Positions 12,734 to 21,933 of a stretch of DNA of 64,000 bases are shown here, one piece after another; the stretch's first letter is position 1; every line of letters starts with the position of its first letter. Source of the stretch: Chloroflexota bacterium (GTDB lineage: Bacteria; Chloroflexota; Dehalococcoidia; UBA2979); the NCBI GenBank assembly GCA_003670575.1, contig QWRD01000005.1, positions 1 to 64,000 on the forward strand, given 5' to 3'. The notes beneath the pieces are model-generated. The model made no database searches. It had not been told where the DNA came from and was given only the letters and a program-made list of their open reading frames with translations. A program made the position numbers and the translations under genes.

Positions 12734-14362
12734 TCAGCGTTCCACCGTGACGAAGCGCAGGCGCGGAATCACCATCGGTGGGTTGAACCACCCCTTCACC
12801 GCGGCACTCACCACCGTGTGCGACTGCGCGAAGTACAACGGCAGCCACGGCGCGTCGCTCAGCACCTGCGCCTCCACCTCCTGGTAGAGGCGGATGCGCT
12901 TCGCCGGGTCGCGTTCCACGCGGGCCTGCTCCAGCGCGAGGTCAACCTTCGGGTTGGAGTAGCGAATATCGTTCAACTGCGACTTCGAGTAGAACTTGAG
13001 GTCCAGGACGTTCTCCGGATCCGGGTAGTCCATGATCCAGCCCGCGTTGAACATCTGCAGTTTCCCGGCGTCGGTGTCAGCGTAGAACGTGGCGGCATCC
13101 GTCTGGCGGATACGCACGTCGATGCCGAGTACCTGCTTCCACTGTTCGATGAACGCCTGGGTGTCGGTACGGCCTTCGGCGCCGCCACCGATCTCCGTGA
13201 ACTCAATGGGCGGCATCTTCCCTGCGTACTTGGAGGCGGCCAGCGCCTTCTTCGCCTCTGCAGGATTGAACGGCAGCGCCTTATCGGCCGGCGTAAACGC
13301 GGGCATTTCAGGCGGCAGGATGCCCGTCGCGGGCACCAGCATGCGGTTGAACGTCACGTCGGTGATCTTCGCGCGGTCAATCGCGAAGCCGAGCGCCCGC
13401 CGCACGTTCACGTCATCGAACGGTGGCACCGTGGTGTTGAACGCGATGTACGAGATCGAGAACTCGCCATCCACGTGGTACATCTTGTTCAGCGGGTTGT
13501 TGCGGTCACGCACAGCATCGATGTCGTTGACGGAGATCGATGCGACGTCCAACTCCTTGTTCTGGAACCGCGTAAATGCGGAGCCGCCGGAGAAGGAATA
13601 CACCGTCTGCGCGAGCTTCGGAACACCCGCGTAGAACTTGTCGTTCGCCTCAAGCACGATGCGCTCGCCCAGTCGCCATTCCTTGAGCTTGTACGGGCCA
13701 GTGCCGTTCGGCTGGCGCGTCCAGTTCTTCGGGTTCGCTTGCACCTGATCGCAATCCACCACGAACGCGGTCGGGAACGACAGCTTGGCGAGGAAGTACG
13801 GCTTCGCCGCGTCGATACTGATCTTGATGGTGCGCCGATCGACAACGTCGATGCCGCTCATCTGCTCGCTGGTGCCGCGGAACACCTCGGTGGCACCCAG
13901 GATGTCATTGAGGTACGCGGACGCAGTGCTCGATCCGAGCTTCTTGGACGCAGCGCGCTCTATCGAGCACTTCACGTCCTTCGCCTCCACCTTGCGGCCA
14001 TTGTGGAATGTCGCGTTGTCGCGGAGCGTGAACGTGTAGGTTTTACCGTCCTCGCTGACTTTGTACGACTCTGCGAGGTCCGGCACGACGTTGAGCTTCG
14101 GATCGATCGTCATCAGTCCACTGAAGACCTCAACGATGTACTCGGCGGAGCCGGAGTCTCCCGCGAGGTGTGGATCCATCGTGATCGGGTCACCACCCGA
14201 GAGCTGGAGCGCTCCCGAGGACGAGGTGCCGCCGCCGGCCTGCTGCCCGCCGCCGCTCGGTCCACCGTTGAGTAGCAGGACGGCAGAAAGGCCACCGACG
14301 ATGAGCACCAGCGCCGCGAGCACGCCAAGCAAGATCGCGAGCAGGCGGTTCTGACGACGCAT
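12734..14362 (-). CDS. ABC substrate-binding protein, family 5
   Basis: Extracellular receptor for the two following permeases; the ligand class (peptides, nickel-chelates, opines, sugars) cannot be told from sequence. The N-terminus is an uncleaved-looking hydrophobic anchor (residues 7-30), not a lipobox, followed by a Gly/Ser-rich linker. The SBP_bac_5 core starts with DPITMDPHLAGD, and NATFHNGRKVEAKDV is the family signature. 542 residues is normal. GGAGCGGAG lies before the ATG. Confidence 0.9.
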   Translation of the reverse strand: MRRQNRLLAILLGVLAALVLIVGGLSAVLLLNGGPSGGGQQAGGGTSSSGALQLSGGDPITMDPHLAGDSGSAEYIVEVFSGLMTIDPKLNVVPDLAESYKVSEDGKTYTFTLRDNATFHNGRKVEAKDVKCSIERAASKKLGSSTASAYLNDILGATEVFRGTSEQMSGIDVVDRRTIKISIDAAKPYFLAKLSFPTAFVVDCDQVQANPKNWTRQPNGTGPYKLKEWRLGERIVLEANDKFYAGVPKLAQTVYSFSGGSAFTRFQNKELDVASISVNDIDAVRDRNNPLNKMYHVDGEFSISYIAFNTTVPPFDDVNVRRALGFAIDRAKITDVTFNRMLVPATGILPPEMPAFTPADKALPFNPAEAKKALAASKYAGKMPPIEFTEIGGGAEGRTDTQAFIEQWKQVLGIDVRIRQTDAATFYADTDAGKLQMFNAGWIMDYPDPENVLDLKFYSKSQLNDIRYSNPKVDLALEQARVERDPAKRIRLYQEVEAQVLSDAPWLPLYFAQSHTVVSAAVKGWFNPPMVIPRLRFVTVER

Positions 14363-14524
14363 TACGGGCTCCGCTCCGATATTCCGCTGTCGTTATACCT
14401 ACGCCGCATACCTATACCGCGGGAACGGGATCCCTGTGGTGCCGTTCCGGATGCGTCCCTGTTCCGGTATTCGCCGCACCCATCGTCATGGAGAACGGGG
14501 TGGAACCGGCCTCGGATTCGCGCA
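14363..14524 (-). promoter_or_regulatory. Upstream region of the ABC operon
   Basis: A -10-like TATAAC (reverse strand of 14392-14397) lies 30 bases before the substrate-binding gene. Upstream of it are two further TATAGG/GGTAT-like copies in about 25 bases. A 7-bp inverted repeat (GGAACGG / CCGTTCC, 14422-14448) could be the end of the aspS transcript or an operator. No convincing -35 was found. Confidence 0.35.
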
Positions 14525-16327
14525 TCATAGCGCAGCCGCGGGCGCGACAACTGCGATGTGCACCTCGGCGAGCTGCGCGGCGCTGACGGGCGACGGTGCA
14601 CCAGTCATCGGGTCGGATGCCGACTTGGTCTTCGGGAACGCGATTACCTCGCGGATGTCGCGCTCGCCCGCGTAGAGGGCCACGGTGCGATCGATGCCGG
14701 GCGCCATGCCGCCATGAGGCGGTGCGCCGAAAGCAAACGCCTCCAGCATGTGCCCGAACTTCTGTTCGGCCTCGGCATCCGACATGCCCAGCAGCGCCAG
14801 CACGCGACTGAGCAGCGCTCGCTGGTGGATACGAATCGAGCCAGAGCTGATCTCCTGGCCGTTGCAGATCAGGTCGTAGGCGTGGGAGCGTACCGACCCG
14901 GGGTCGGACTCCAGGCGGTCGACGTCCTCCGCGAATGGCGCGGTGAACAGGTGGTGCACCGCGCTCCACCGCGATTCGTTCTCGTCCCACTCGAACATCG
15001 GGAACTGCGTGATGAACGCGAACTCGAGGCGGCTCGGGTCGGCGAGCGCGCGATCCTCCGCGAGCTGGCGGCGCAGCACATCGAGCGCGCGCGAGGAGAT
15101 TGCATCCCGATCGGCGACCGCCAACAGGAGGTCACCGCGACCCGCGCCCGCGGCCTGCGCCAGCGCGACGATCTGCTCTACGGTGAAGAAGCGCGCCACG
15201 GGTGACCGCACCTCATCGAGGGTGATCGCCTCGATCGGCCCCTCTCCGGTGAACGCCATCGTCACCAGACCCTGCGCCCCTGCCTCGCGCGCAAGTTCCG
15301 TCAGCGCGTCGATGCCACGGCGCGCGATGTCCGCGCCACCCGGCACCGCGATAGCGCGTACGCGCCCGCCAGCCTCGATCGCGCGCTTGAAGACCACGAA
15401 CTCGCTCTCCCGCACCAGCGGGGACAGGTCGGCGATCTCCAGCTCATAGCGCAGGTCGGGCTTGTCCGAGCCGAACCGCTCCATCGACTCCCGATAGGTC
15501 ATGCGTGGAAACGGCGATGGGAACGAATACTGCGGCGCAACGGCAGCCGTCATCGCGGTGTACAGCCCCTCGACGAGGTCGAGCACGTCGTCTTCCTCGA
15601 CGAAGGACATCTCGAGGTCGAGTTGCGTGAACTCGGGCTGGCGGTCGGCGCGCAGATCCTCGTCACGGTAGCAGCGCGCGATCTGGAAGTAGCGTTCGAG
15701 GCCCGCGACCATCAGCAGCTGCTTCCACTGCTGTGGCGACTGCGGCAGCGCGTAGAACGAGCCGGGGTGCACCCGGCTGGGCACCAGATAGTCGCGCGCG
15801 CCCTCGGGCGTGGCGAGGTTGAGCACCGGCGTCTCTACCTCGATGAACTCGTGGCTGTCCATGAACTCGCGGATGAACTTCACCACGCGGTGGCGGAGCC
15901 GGAGATTGCCGGTCATGCGCTCGCGGCGGAGATAGAGGTAGCGATAGCGCAGCCGGGCAATCTCATCGACCGGTGTGTCCTGATTCACGGGGAACGGCGG
16001 TGTCTCGGCGGTGTTGAGCACCTCCAGGTGCGCGACCGCGACCTCCACAGCGCCCGTGGGCATCTCCGCGTTTTCCGTGCCGGGGCGGCGCGCTGCCACC
16101 TCACCACGTACGAGGATCACGTACTCATTCCGCACGTCGGCGGCAACGGCGAAGGCCGCCGGTGCCTGCTCCGGGTGCAGCACCAATTGCACGATGCCGG
16201 ATGCATCGCGCAGGTCGATGAACGCCAGTCCACCGTGGTCGCGCCGCCGGTGCACCCAGCCGACCAGCGTCACCTGCTGCCCGACGTGCTCCACGCGCAA
16301 TTCCCCACCGCGATGGCTTCGGATCAC
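14525..16327 (-). CDS. aspS: Aspartyl-tRNA synthetase
   Basis: Charges tRNA-Asp; bacterial type of 600 residues. It has the N-terminal OB fold (LVGWVHRRRDHGG), class II motif 2 (CYRDEDLRADRQPEFTQ), the bacterial GAD insertion (about residues 290-410) and motif 3 (GMAPGIDRTVAL). The start is GTG at 16327 with AAGGGG about 10 bases upstream. Whether it also charges tRNA-Asn cannot be decided here. Confidence 0.96.
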   Translation of the reverse strand: MIRSHRGGELRVEHVGQQVTLVGWVHRRRDHGGLAFIDLRDASGIVQLVLHPEQAPAAFAVAADVRNEYVILVRGEVAARRPGTENAEMPTGAVEVAVAHLEVLNTAETPPFPVNQDTPVDEIARLRYRYLYLRRERMTGNLRLRHRVVKFIREFMDSHEFIEVETPVLNLATPEGARDYLVPSRVHPGSFYALPQSPQQWKQLLMVAGLERYFQIARCYRDEDLRADRQPEFTQLDLEMSFVEEDDVLDLVEGLYTAMTAAVAPQYSFPSPFPRMTYRESMERFGSDKPDLRYELEIADLSPLVRESEFVVFKRAIEAGGRVRAIAVPGGADIARRGIDALTELAREAGAQGLVTMAFTGEGPIEAITLDEVRSPVARFFTVEQIVALAQAAGAGRGDLLLAVADRDAISSRALDVLRRQLAEDRALADPSRLEFAFITQFPMFEWDENESRWSAVHHLFTAPFAEDVDRLESDPGSVRSHAYDLICNGQEISSGSIRIHQRALLSRVLALLGMSDAEAEQKFGHMLEAFAFGAPPHGGMAPGIDRTVALYAGERDIREVIAFPKTKSASDPMTGAPSPVSAAQLAEVHIAVVAPAAAL

Positions 16328-16419
16328 GGGTTCAACCCCTTACAAACTGCCCTCGAATGTGCCGAGTGTCGCATGGCACCGGAGGCCGGGCAACGCAGTG
16401 GGGCGGTAGCTCGCGCGGC

Positions 16420-17196
16420 TCAGACCCGCCGCGCCACGATGACGTCGCGATCGAGGTATTCGCCAAGCCCGCCGCCGGATGGGACGAAGCGGCCGCCGCA
16501 CGTGATGAACGTCGCGCGCTCCTCGCCAGCCGACATCCCGGATGGCCAGATGATCTCCCCCATCGGGATGCGGCGTACATCGTAGCGAGTGTTCGAGATC
16601 ACGAGGTAGCGCACGCGTGCCCCGTCCGAGAGGGTGACCTCCACCTCGTCACCATCGCGTGCGAGGTGCAGTGAGTAGAACGGCGCGTGTGTCCGGTTCC
16701 AGGTCTCGTGCGCGGCGAAGACCGTGTTCCCGCCATAGCCGGGGGTCGCGTACTCCGGATACCACCCGACGGCGTTCACCCCGTCCGATGGCGATTCCAT
16801 CTGCCCATTGACGACGCCCACACGCTCGATGCCGTGATCGACGCCGAGCCGTGGCATCGCGACCCGAGCCACACGCAGGCCCGGTGGCGGCCGGACGGGT
16901 GCGGGCGGCGCAACGGGAATCGAGGCGGGCGACCCTGCCGTCGACGGCGCGACAGCCTCCGGTGCCACAGCCGTCTCCCCCGAATCCGCGAGGCGTGCGA
17001 GGTGTGCACCGGCAGCGGGCGCAGACAGGGGTGGCCGCACACCAGACGCCACCGCACTCGCCGTGAACGAGGCACCGACGACCAGCGCCGAAAGCGCGCC
17101 CGCCAGCACCACGCGCCGTGGCACGCCGTCCAACGCGGTAAACAGGCATCGAGCGTGCCAATGCACCTCGGCGGGGAGGTTGATCGCGATGCGCAT
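16420..17196 (-). CDS. Sortase, class E/F-like
   Basis: Transpeptidase that anchors surface proteins to the cell wall. A membrane helix (about residues 29-50) is followed by an Ala/Pro linker and the sortase barrel. The catalytic triad is visible: H163 (FAAHETWN), C233 (TFITCGGRF) and R250 (YLDRDVIVARR). 258 residues. AGGA precedes the ATG at 17196. It is divergent from a cupredoxin gene whose C-terminus ends in a PPKTG-type sorting signal, its likely substrate. The class is a guess from the short loops and the TC motif. Confidence 0.88.
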   Translation of the reverse strand: MRIAINLPAEVHWHARCLFTALDGVPRRVVLAGALSALVVGASFTASAVASGVRPPLSAPAAGAHLARLADSGETAVAPEAVAPSTAGSPASIPVAPPAPVRPPPGLRVARVAMPRLGVDHGIERVGVVNGQMESPSDGVNAVGWYPEYATPGYGGNTVFAAHETWNRTHAPFYSLHLARDGDEVEVTLSDGARVRYLVISNTRYDVRRIPMGEIIWPSGMSAGEERATFITCGGRFVPSGGGLGEYLDRDVIVARRV

Positions 17197-17369
17197 GCAG
17201 GAATCCTGACCGCCCGCCGAGGGTGGTGCTCGGAGTGTTCCCCGGAGTTACCGGCAGGCCGTCCACACTTCCGCCACGCACGGATGGCGTGAAACGCGGC
17301 GGGGAGTATTCTGCGGCTTATCCCGTTGCCACCCGGCCGGGAGAGAATGAGAGAGAGGGACACCCCGGG

Positions 17370-18478
17370 ATGCGAAGCATCAAACATCTCGCGTCGGCGA
17401 CGCTGATCGCCGCGCTCGCGCTGGGAGCAGGCACGCTGTTCCACACCGACGCTTCCGCACAGACAGCCGGGCCAACCGTGCTGGTCGGTGCGGGTGAGCC
17501 CGGATACGCGGTCAACCTGTTCGGCGGCGACAAGCTGACGGTGAAGACCGGCACCACCGTGACCTTCAAGTCCAACTGACTGGAGCCGCCACGGTCACCT
17601 TCACCGCGGGAGGGCCAGCCCCGGCCCCGAGTGACCCGAAGGCTCCGGTTCCGTCCAACCCCGGCGTCGCGGTGAATCCGTACGACGGCACGACCTACCT
17701 CAGCTCAGGCTTCATCGTGCAGGGCACTCCGAACGCGAACTTCCAGGTGAACTTCCCGAAGGCTGGCTCGTTCCCGTTCCTGTGCATCATCCACCCCGGC
17801 ATGGCCGGCACCGTGACGGTCTCCGACACCGCCACACCGACATCGCAGGCCGACATCGATGCTGCCGCGCAAGCGGCCTTCAGCGCCGCCACGCCAGCGT
17901 TGAAAGCAGAGGCCGCCAAGCTCGCGCAGATTCCGGTGACCCAGCGCGCGAATGTCGACGGTTCCACGACCTGAAAGATCAACACCGTCGGCGGCTTTGT
18001 GCCGCCGTCCGATGTGCAGCAGTTCTTCCCGCCCTCCATGAACGTTCGGGTGGGCGATACGGTCACCTGGCGCTCGTCCGTGCCGACGCCGCACACCGTG
18101 AGCTTCCTCGGCGGCACCCCGCTCATCGTCCCACCGAGCCTGGAGAACCCGAAGATCTTCGCACCCACGCCGGCCCCCGCAGCCGGGTATGACGGTGTGG
18201 GGTACGTGAACTCCGGTGTCATGGGTGTCGGCTTCCCCGGTCAGGGCTTCTCCGTGAATTTCTCCCGCGCGGGGACGTTCGGCTACGTGTGCATCCTGCA
18301 CATCAGCCAGGGTATGGGCGGCACGATCAACGTGGCTGCGGCCGCGCCGGCACCGCCCAAGACCGGCTCCGGTGCGGCGAGCAACCCCGCGACCTCCATG
18401 GCACTCGTGGGCGTGCTCGCGGTGCTCGCACTCGCCACGGTTGGCGGTGCACGATTGGCCTCCCGCCGGGCGCGCTAA
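17370..18478 (+). pseudogene. Broken two-domain cupredoxin surface protein with sorting signal
   Basis: Signal peptide (MRSIKHLASATLIAALALGA) then two plastocyanin-like domains. Domain 1 keeps Cys-His-Met ligands (FLCIIHPGM) and domain 2 has PHTVSF and YVCILHISQGM. The tail has APPKTGSG, a hydrophobic helix and RRAR, a sortase-type signal. The frame is interrupted three times. TGA at 17577 stands where Trp is expected (SN-stop-LEP). One base is missing at about 17589, in what should be the copper-ligand His codon of PHTVTF. A second TGA at 17972 also replaces an expected Trp (STT-stop-KIN). A simpler single-base loss near 17578 would also restore frame, but without the His. The rest is well conserved, so the damage is recent or the stops are read through. 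Confidence 0.8.
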
Positions 18479-18504
18479 CCTCGACGCAGCGCTCTGGACT
18501 CAGC

Positions 18505-18535
18505 AGAGAGGCCCGGCGGATCGCCGGGCCTCTCT
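18505..18535 (+). terminator. Terminator after first cupredoxin gene
   Basis: Perfect 13-bp GC-rich stem (AGAGAGGCCCGGC) with a 5-base loop, 26 bases past the stop codon. No long U-run follows. Confidence 0.75.
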
Positions 18536-18648
18536 CGTATCCGATCCCCGCTCGCGACCGCGTGGCCAACCGATAAATGCGCAAGTCGCGCCACGCTCAT
18601 ACTGTGTGGCGAGGGTGTCGACGCCCACAGCGCGAGGGAGATGCAGCA

Positions 18649-19353
18649 ATGACGAACCGCTTGTCGATTGCGTTCGGGGTACTGGTCGCGGTGCTGGTTG
18701 CCGCACTGGGAACGTTCGCGGTTACTCCATCGCCAGTGGCTGCCCAGACAGCGACCGCGACCAGCACAGCCACCGCCACGCCAACGGGCACTCCCGGCCC
18801 CGCAATAAGCGGCACACTGCCGCGCAACGGCGGAACCGGACTGGGCGTGTGGACAGGCGGCCGAGTGGAGGATGTTCCCGGCGCGTCCGCAGCCCTCGGG
18901 TGCCGACTGCTCGCGCTGTAGCTCATCAACAACGGCGAGTTCGTCGGCTTCGTCTATGGCGCGCCCGACGCGGTGAACGCGACGTTCCGTGCGACCTATC
19001 CGAGCCTCGTCCCCGCGGGCGCGGTCATCGTCGTGTGCGGCGCTGGCAGCGCTCCTGCGATCGCGGCGACCGCAACGCCGACACCCATCCCGAGCACGGC
19101 TGCGGGCGTGAAGGAGTCGATGCTCATCGTCGGCTTCATTTTCCAACGCCATTTCGAGTTGCCGGTGGGCAGCAACATCACTTGGCGAAACATTGACGGC
19201 GTCCAGCACACGGTCACGGCGGATGACGGCAACTTCGACTCCGGAAGCATCACGCCAGGCCGGGACTTCAGCTTCACCTTCACGAAGCCCGGTACCTTCG
19301 CCTACCGCTGCACAATCCACACGTTCATGAGGGAGTCGGTGGTCATCCGCTAG
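18649..19353 (+). pseudogene. Broken cupredoxin-domain secreted protein
   Basis: ATG at 18649 with GAGGGAG upstream. The signal peptide ends near AVTPSPVAAQ and a Thr/Ala linker follows. A domain of unknown family covers GGTGLGVWTGG to NATFRATYP. The C-terminal cupredoxin has all four type 1 copper ligands: QHTVT, YRCTIH and TFM. TAG at 18919 interrupts the first domain in frame (LLAL-stop-LINNGEF); a Trp (TGG) fits there, as related proteins tend to have an aromatic W before V/L at this point (from memory). The downstream part continues to 19353 without further lesion and lacks a good internal start. It has no sorting signal. Confidence 0.75.
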
Positions 19354-19401
19354 TGCGGCCGATACGCCGTGTCCGAGGTGGCTCGCGACTCGGCGCGCCT
19401 G

Positions 19402-19407
19402 TACGCT
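19402..19407 (+). promoter_or_regulatory. -10 element of hemW, probable leaderless start
   Basis: TACGCT lies 7 bases before the GTG at 19415. No ribosome site is visible. No clear -35. Confidence 0.4.
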
Positions 19408-19414
19408 GGTGCAC

Positions 19415-20632
19415 GTGACCACTACTTCGCGGCCCGCACTCGCGCTTTATTTGCACATCCCGTTCTGCACGGCGAAGTGCGGATATTGCGACTTCAACTC
19501 CTACGCCGGGCTCGACCATCTGGTGCCCGAGTACACGCCCGCGCTGGTGCGCGAGTTGGAGCTCTGGGCGCCGGCTGCCCGCGAGTTCGAGGTGCGCACC
19601 GTCTTCTTCGGTGGCGGCACGCCCAGCCTCAGCTCGCTGGACGACCTCGCCACGATCGCGGAGGCGGTGCGTGCCAACTACACCGTCGCCGATGACACCG
19701 AATGGTCGCTGGAGGCGAATCCCGGCGAACTCACGCTCGAACACCTGCAGGGGATGCGCGCCCTCGGCATCAACCGGCTCTCCATCGGTGTGCAGTCGTT
19801 GCACGACGACGAGCTGAAAATGCTGGATCGCATCCACACCGCCGACCGCGCGATCGAGGCGATCGAGGCAGCGCGCACTGCGGGCTTCGACAACCTCAAC
19901 ATCGACCTGATCTTCGGGCTGATCGACCAGCCACTCGCCCGTTGGCAGCAGACGCTGGAGCGCGCGCTCGCGCTGCGCCCGGAGCACCTGTCCTGCTACG
20001 CACTCACCGTGGAGCCCGGCACCGCGCTCTACTACCAAGTGGCGAAGGGCATCCTGCAGGCCCCGGATGGCGACATCGTCGCGGACCAGTACGACTGGAC
20101 GCGAGAGCGGCTGGCGGCCGCCGGATACCACCAGTACGAGATATCCAACTGGGCGCTGCCGGGACGAGAGTGCCGCCACAACCTGGTCTACTGGCGTGCC
20201 GACCCGTACCTCGGGATCGGGGCGGGCGCGCACTCGTTCTTCGCCGGGCAGCGCTTCGCGAACGTCGACGCGCCGAACAAGTACGTCGAGCTCGTGAACG
20301 CCACCGCCGAGGAGCGCCGCACCACGGGGCGCGCCACCATGCAGCAAATCAAGGGCGGCGAGCACCCCGACGAGGCAACGCTACGCTCCGATGCCATGAT
20401 CCTCGGGTTACGGCTGATCGAGGGCGTGGACGCTGTCGAGTTCGCCTCGCGCTTCGGCTGTACGGTGGAGGATGTCTTCGGTCCCGCCGTGGCGAAGCAC
20501 ATCGGCTACGGGTTGCTGGAGTGGGCCGACGGCCGGCTGCGCCTCACCGAGCGCGGCCTGCTGCTCTCCAATGAAGTCTTCATCGACTTGCTCCCCGACC
20601 GGGAGACGGAGCCAGCGCCCACCGAGGCCTGA
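19415..20632 (+). CDS. hemW: Radical SAM heme chaperone HemW
   Basis: HemW binds haem and delivers it to haem proteins. The 405-residue protein has the radical SAM cluster motif CTAKCGYCDF, where the F in place of a fourth Cys separates HemW from true coproporphyrinogen dehydrogenase HemN. GGGTPSL and the later ISNWALPGRECRHNLVYW block are family hallmarks, and the HemN C-terminal domain follows. GTG at 19415 is chosen from the -10 placement; GTG at 19409 is two codons longer. Confidence 0.92.
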   Translation: MTTTSRPALALYLHIPFCTAKCGYCDFNSYAGLDHLVPEYTPALVRELELWAPAAREFEVRTVFFGGGTPSLSSLDDLATIAEAVRANYTVADDTEWSLEANPGELTLEHLQGMRALGINRLSIGVQSLHDDELKMLDRIHTADRAIEAIEAARTAGFDNLNIDLIFGLIDQPLARWQQTLERALALRPEHLSCYALTVEPGTALYYQVAKGILQAPDGDIVADQYDWTRERLAAAGYHQYEISNWALPGRECRHNLVYWRADPYLGIGAGAHSFFAGQRFANVDAPNKYVELVNATAEERRTTGRATMQQIKGGEHPDEATLRSDAMILGLRLIEGVDAVEFASRFGCTVEDVFGPAVAKHIGYGLLEWADGRLRLTERGLLLSNEVFIDLLPDRETEPAPTEA

Positions 20633-20647
20633 GCCGGTCCGAGAGAG

Positions 20648-20757
20648 CCCTCACCCCCAGCCCCTCTCCCCGAGGACGGGGCGAGGGGAGCAAGACCGCT
20701 CCGCCCCTTCCCGGTTCTTACCCCCTCCCCCTTCGCGGGGGAGGGCTGGGGTGGGGG
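20648..20757. repeat. Palindromic intergenic repeat, copy 1
   Basis: The left arm CCCTCACCCCCAGCCCCTCT (20648-20667) is answered by an imperfect complementary arm GGGGGAGGGCTGGGGTGGGG around 20736-20756. A nested hairpin CCCTCCCC / GGGGGAGGG occurs near 20723-20744. It lies between the convergent hemW and deacetylase genes and resembles copy 2 at 51006. It could also serve as a bidirectional terminator. Confidence 0.65.
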
Positions 20758-20786
20758 CCTCCCACGCCGCCCCGTACTACAGCGTC

Positions 20787-21815
20787 CTAGTCCAGCCCGA
20801 TCGCCCGCCGCACCGCACCGATCACCATCGAGGGATCCGGCCCGGCCGGTGGCGTCGCCGGCTGTGGGTCGGGCGTCGGCGTCTCGCCCAGCAGCAACTG
20901 CACGAGGTTGCTCGCGCACCAGGCGAGGGCGTGCGTGTCGTAGCCGCCCTCCAGTGCCACGACGATGCGGCCCTCGCACAGCCGACGCGCGGCATCGATC
21001 ACCAGTTCCGCAACGCGTGTGTACCCGGCAGTGGAGACGTTCAGCGTGCCCAACGGATCGTTGGCGTGGGCGTCCCAACCAGAGGAGACCAGCACCAACT
21101 GAGGCCGATGCCGCTCCAGTGCCGGGACAACGACCTGCTCGTACACGGCGACAAAGCCTCGGTCGGCGGTGCCGTGCTGCAGCGGGATGTTCACCTTCGT
21201 GCCGGCCGCTGCGCCGCTGCCGATCTCATGCACACCGCCGGTGCCGGGGTAGAACGGCGCGGCGTGCGTGCTGACGTACAGCACGCGTGGATCGGCCTCG
21301 AAGATCGCCTGTGTGCCGTTGCCGTGGTGGATGTCCCAATCGACGATCGCGATGCGTTCGAGGCCGGAACGCAGCGCGGCCGCGGCGGCCACCGCGACGT
21401 TGTTGTACAGGCAAAACCCCATCGAGTTCACGACGGTAGCGTGGTGCCCCGGCGGGCGCACCGCCACGAACGCACTTTGCACCTCACCGCGCAGTACCGC
21501 CTCCGTCGCCACAATCGACGCGCCGGCCGCGCGACGCGCAATGGCGGGCGATTCCGGTGTGACGTAGGTATCGGAGTCGATCCAGCTCACACCCGGTACA
21601 GCGTGTCGTGCGACCTCGTCCAGCACCGCCTGCTGGTGCACGGCGAGCAACTCGGCGTCGGTCGCCGCTCGCGGCTCGAGCTCGGTCATGCGGGCGCGCA
21701 GTCCGGTCACCTCAAGTTGCGCGACGATCGAGGTGAGCCGTTCGGGCCGTTCCACGTGGCCCATCCGCTCGTGCGTGAGGTGCGACGGGTCGGTAACGAA
21801 TCCCACATTCAGCAT
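20787..21815 (-). CDS. Histone deacetylase-family (AcuC/class II-like) hydrolase
   Basis: Zinc amidohydrolase that removes acetyl groups from lysine or small amines. 342 residues. Signature motifs are RPPGHHA (active-site His pair), DWDIHHGNGT (zinc ligands), SSGWDAHANDPLG and EGGYD. GGAAGG lies eight bases before the ATG. The Pro-rich segment TPTPDPQPATPPAGPD near the end looks disordered. Substrate unknown; candidates are acetylpolyamines or acetylated proteins. Confidence 0.9.
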   Translation of the reverse strand: MLNVGFVTDPSHLTHERMGHVERPERLTSIVAQLEVTGLRARMTELEPRAATDAELLAVHQQAVLDEVARHAVPGVSWIDSDTYVTPESPAIARRAAGASIVATEAVLRGEVQSAFVAVRPPGHHATVVNSMGFCLYNNVAVAAAAALRSGLERIAIVDWDIHHGNGTQAIFEADPRVLYVSTHAAPFYPGTGGVHEIGSGAAAGTKVNIPLQHGTADRGFVAVYEQVVVPALERHRPQLVLVSSGWDAHANDPLGTLNVSTAGYTRVAELVIDAARRLCEGRIVVALEGGYDTHALAWCASNLVQLLLGETPTPDPQPATPPAGPDPSMVIGAVRRAIGLD

Positions 21816-21898
21816 GCGTTACCTTCCGCCCGTGTTGCGCGGAACGTCAACCACATCGGCATCGCCCGAGGTCTGCCGCTGCGGGAGCACCGGCGGGA

Positions 21899-21927
21899 CG
21901 GACAGCACCACGGGAGCCCGGTACACT
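21899..21927 (+). promoter_or_regulatory. Promoter of DMT gene, probably leaderless
   Basis: CGGACA (-35) and TACACT (-10) are separated by 17 bases. The ATG at 21934 starts 6 bases after the -10, where transcription itself should begin. Confidence 0.5.
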
Positions 21928-21933
21928 CGCCGC

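Noticed and set aside
17577-18921. Reassignment of TGA to Trp in this organism
   Set aside because: TGA is the normal stop of many intact genes here, and one of the three interruptions is TAG.
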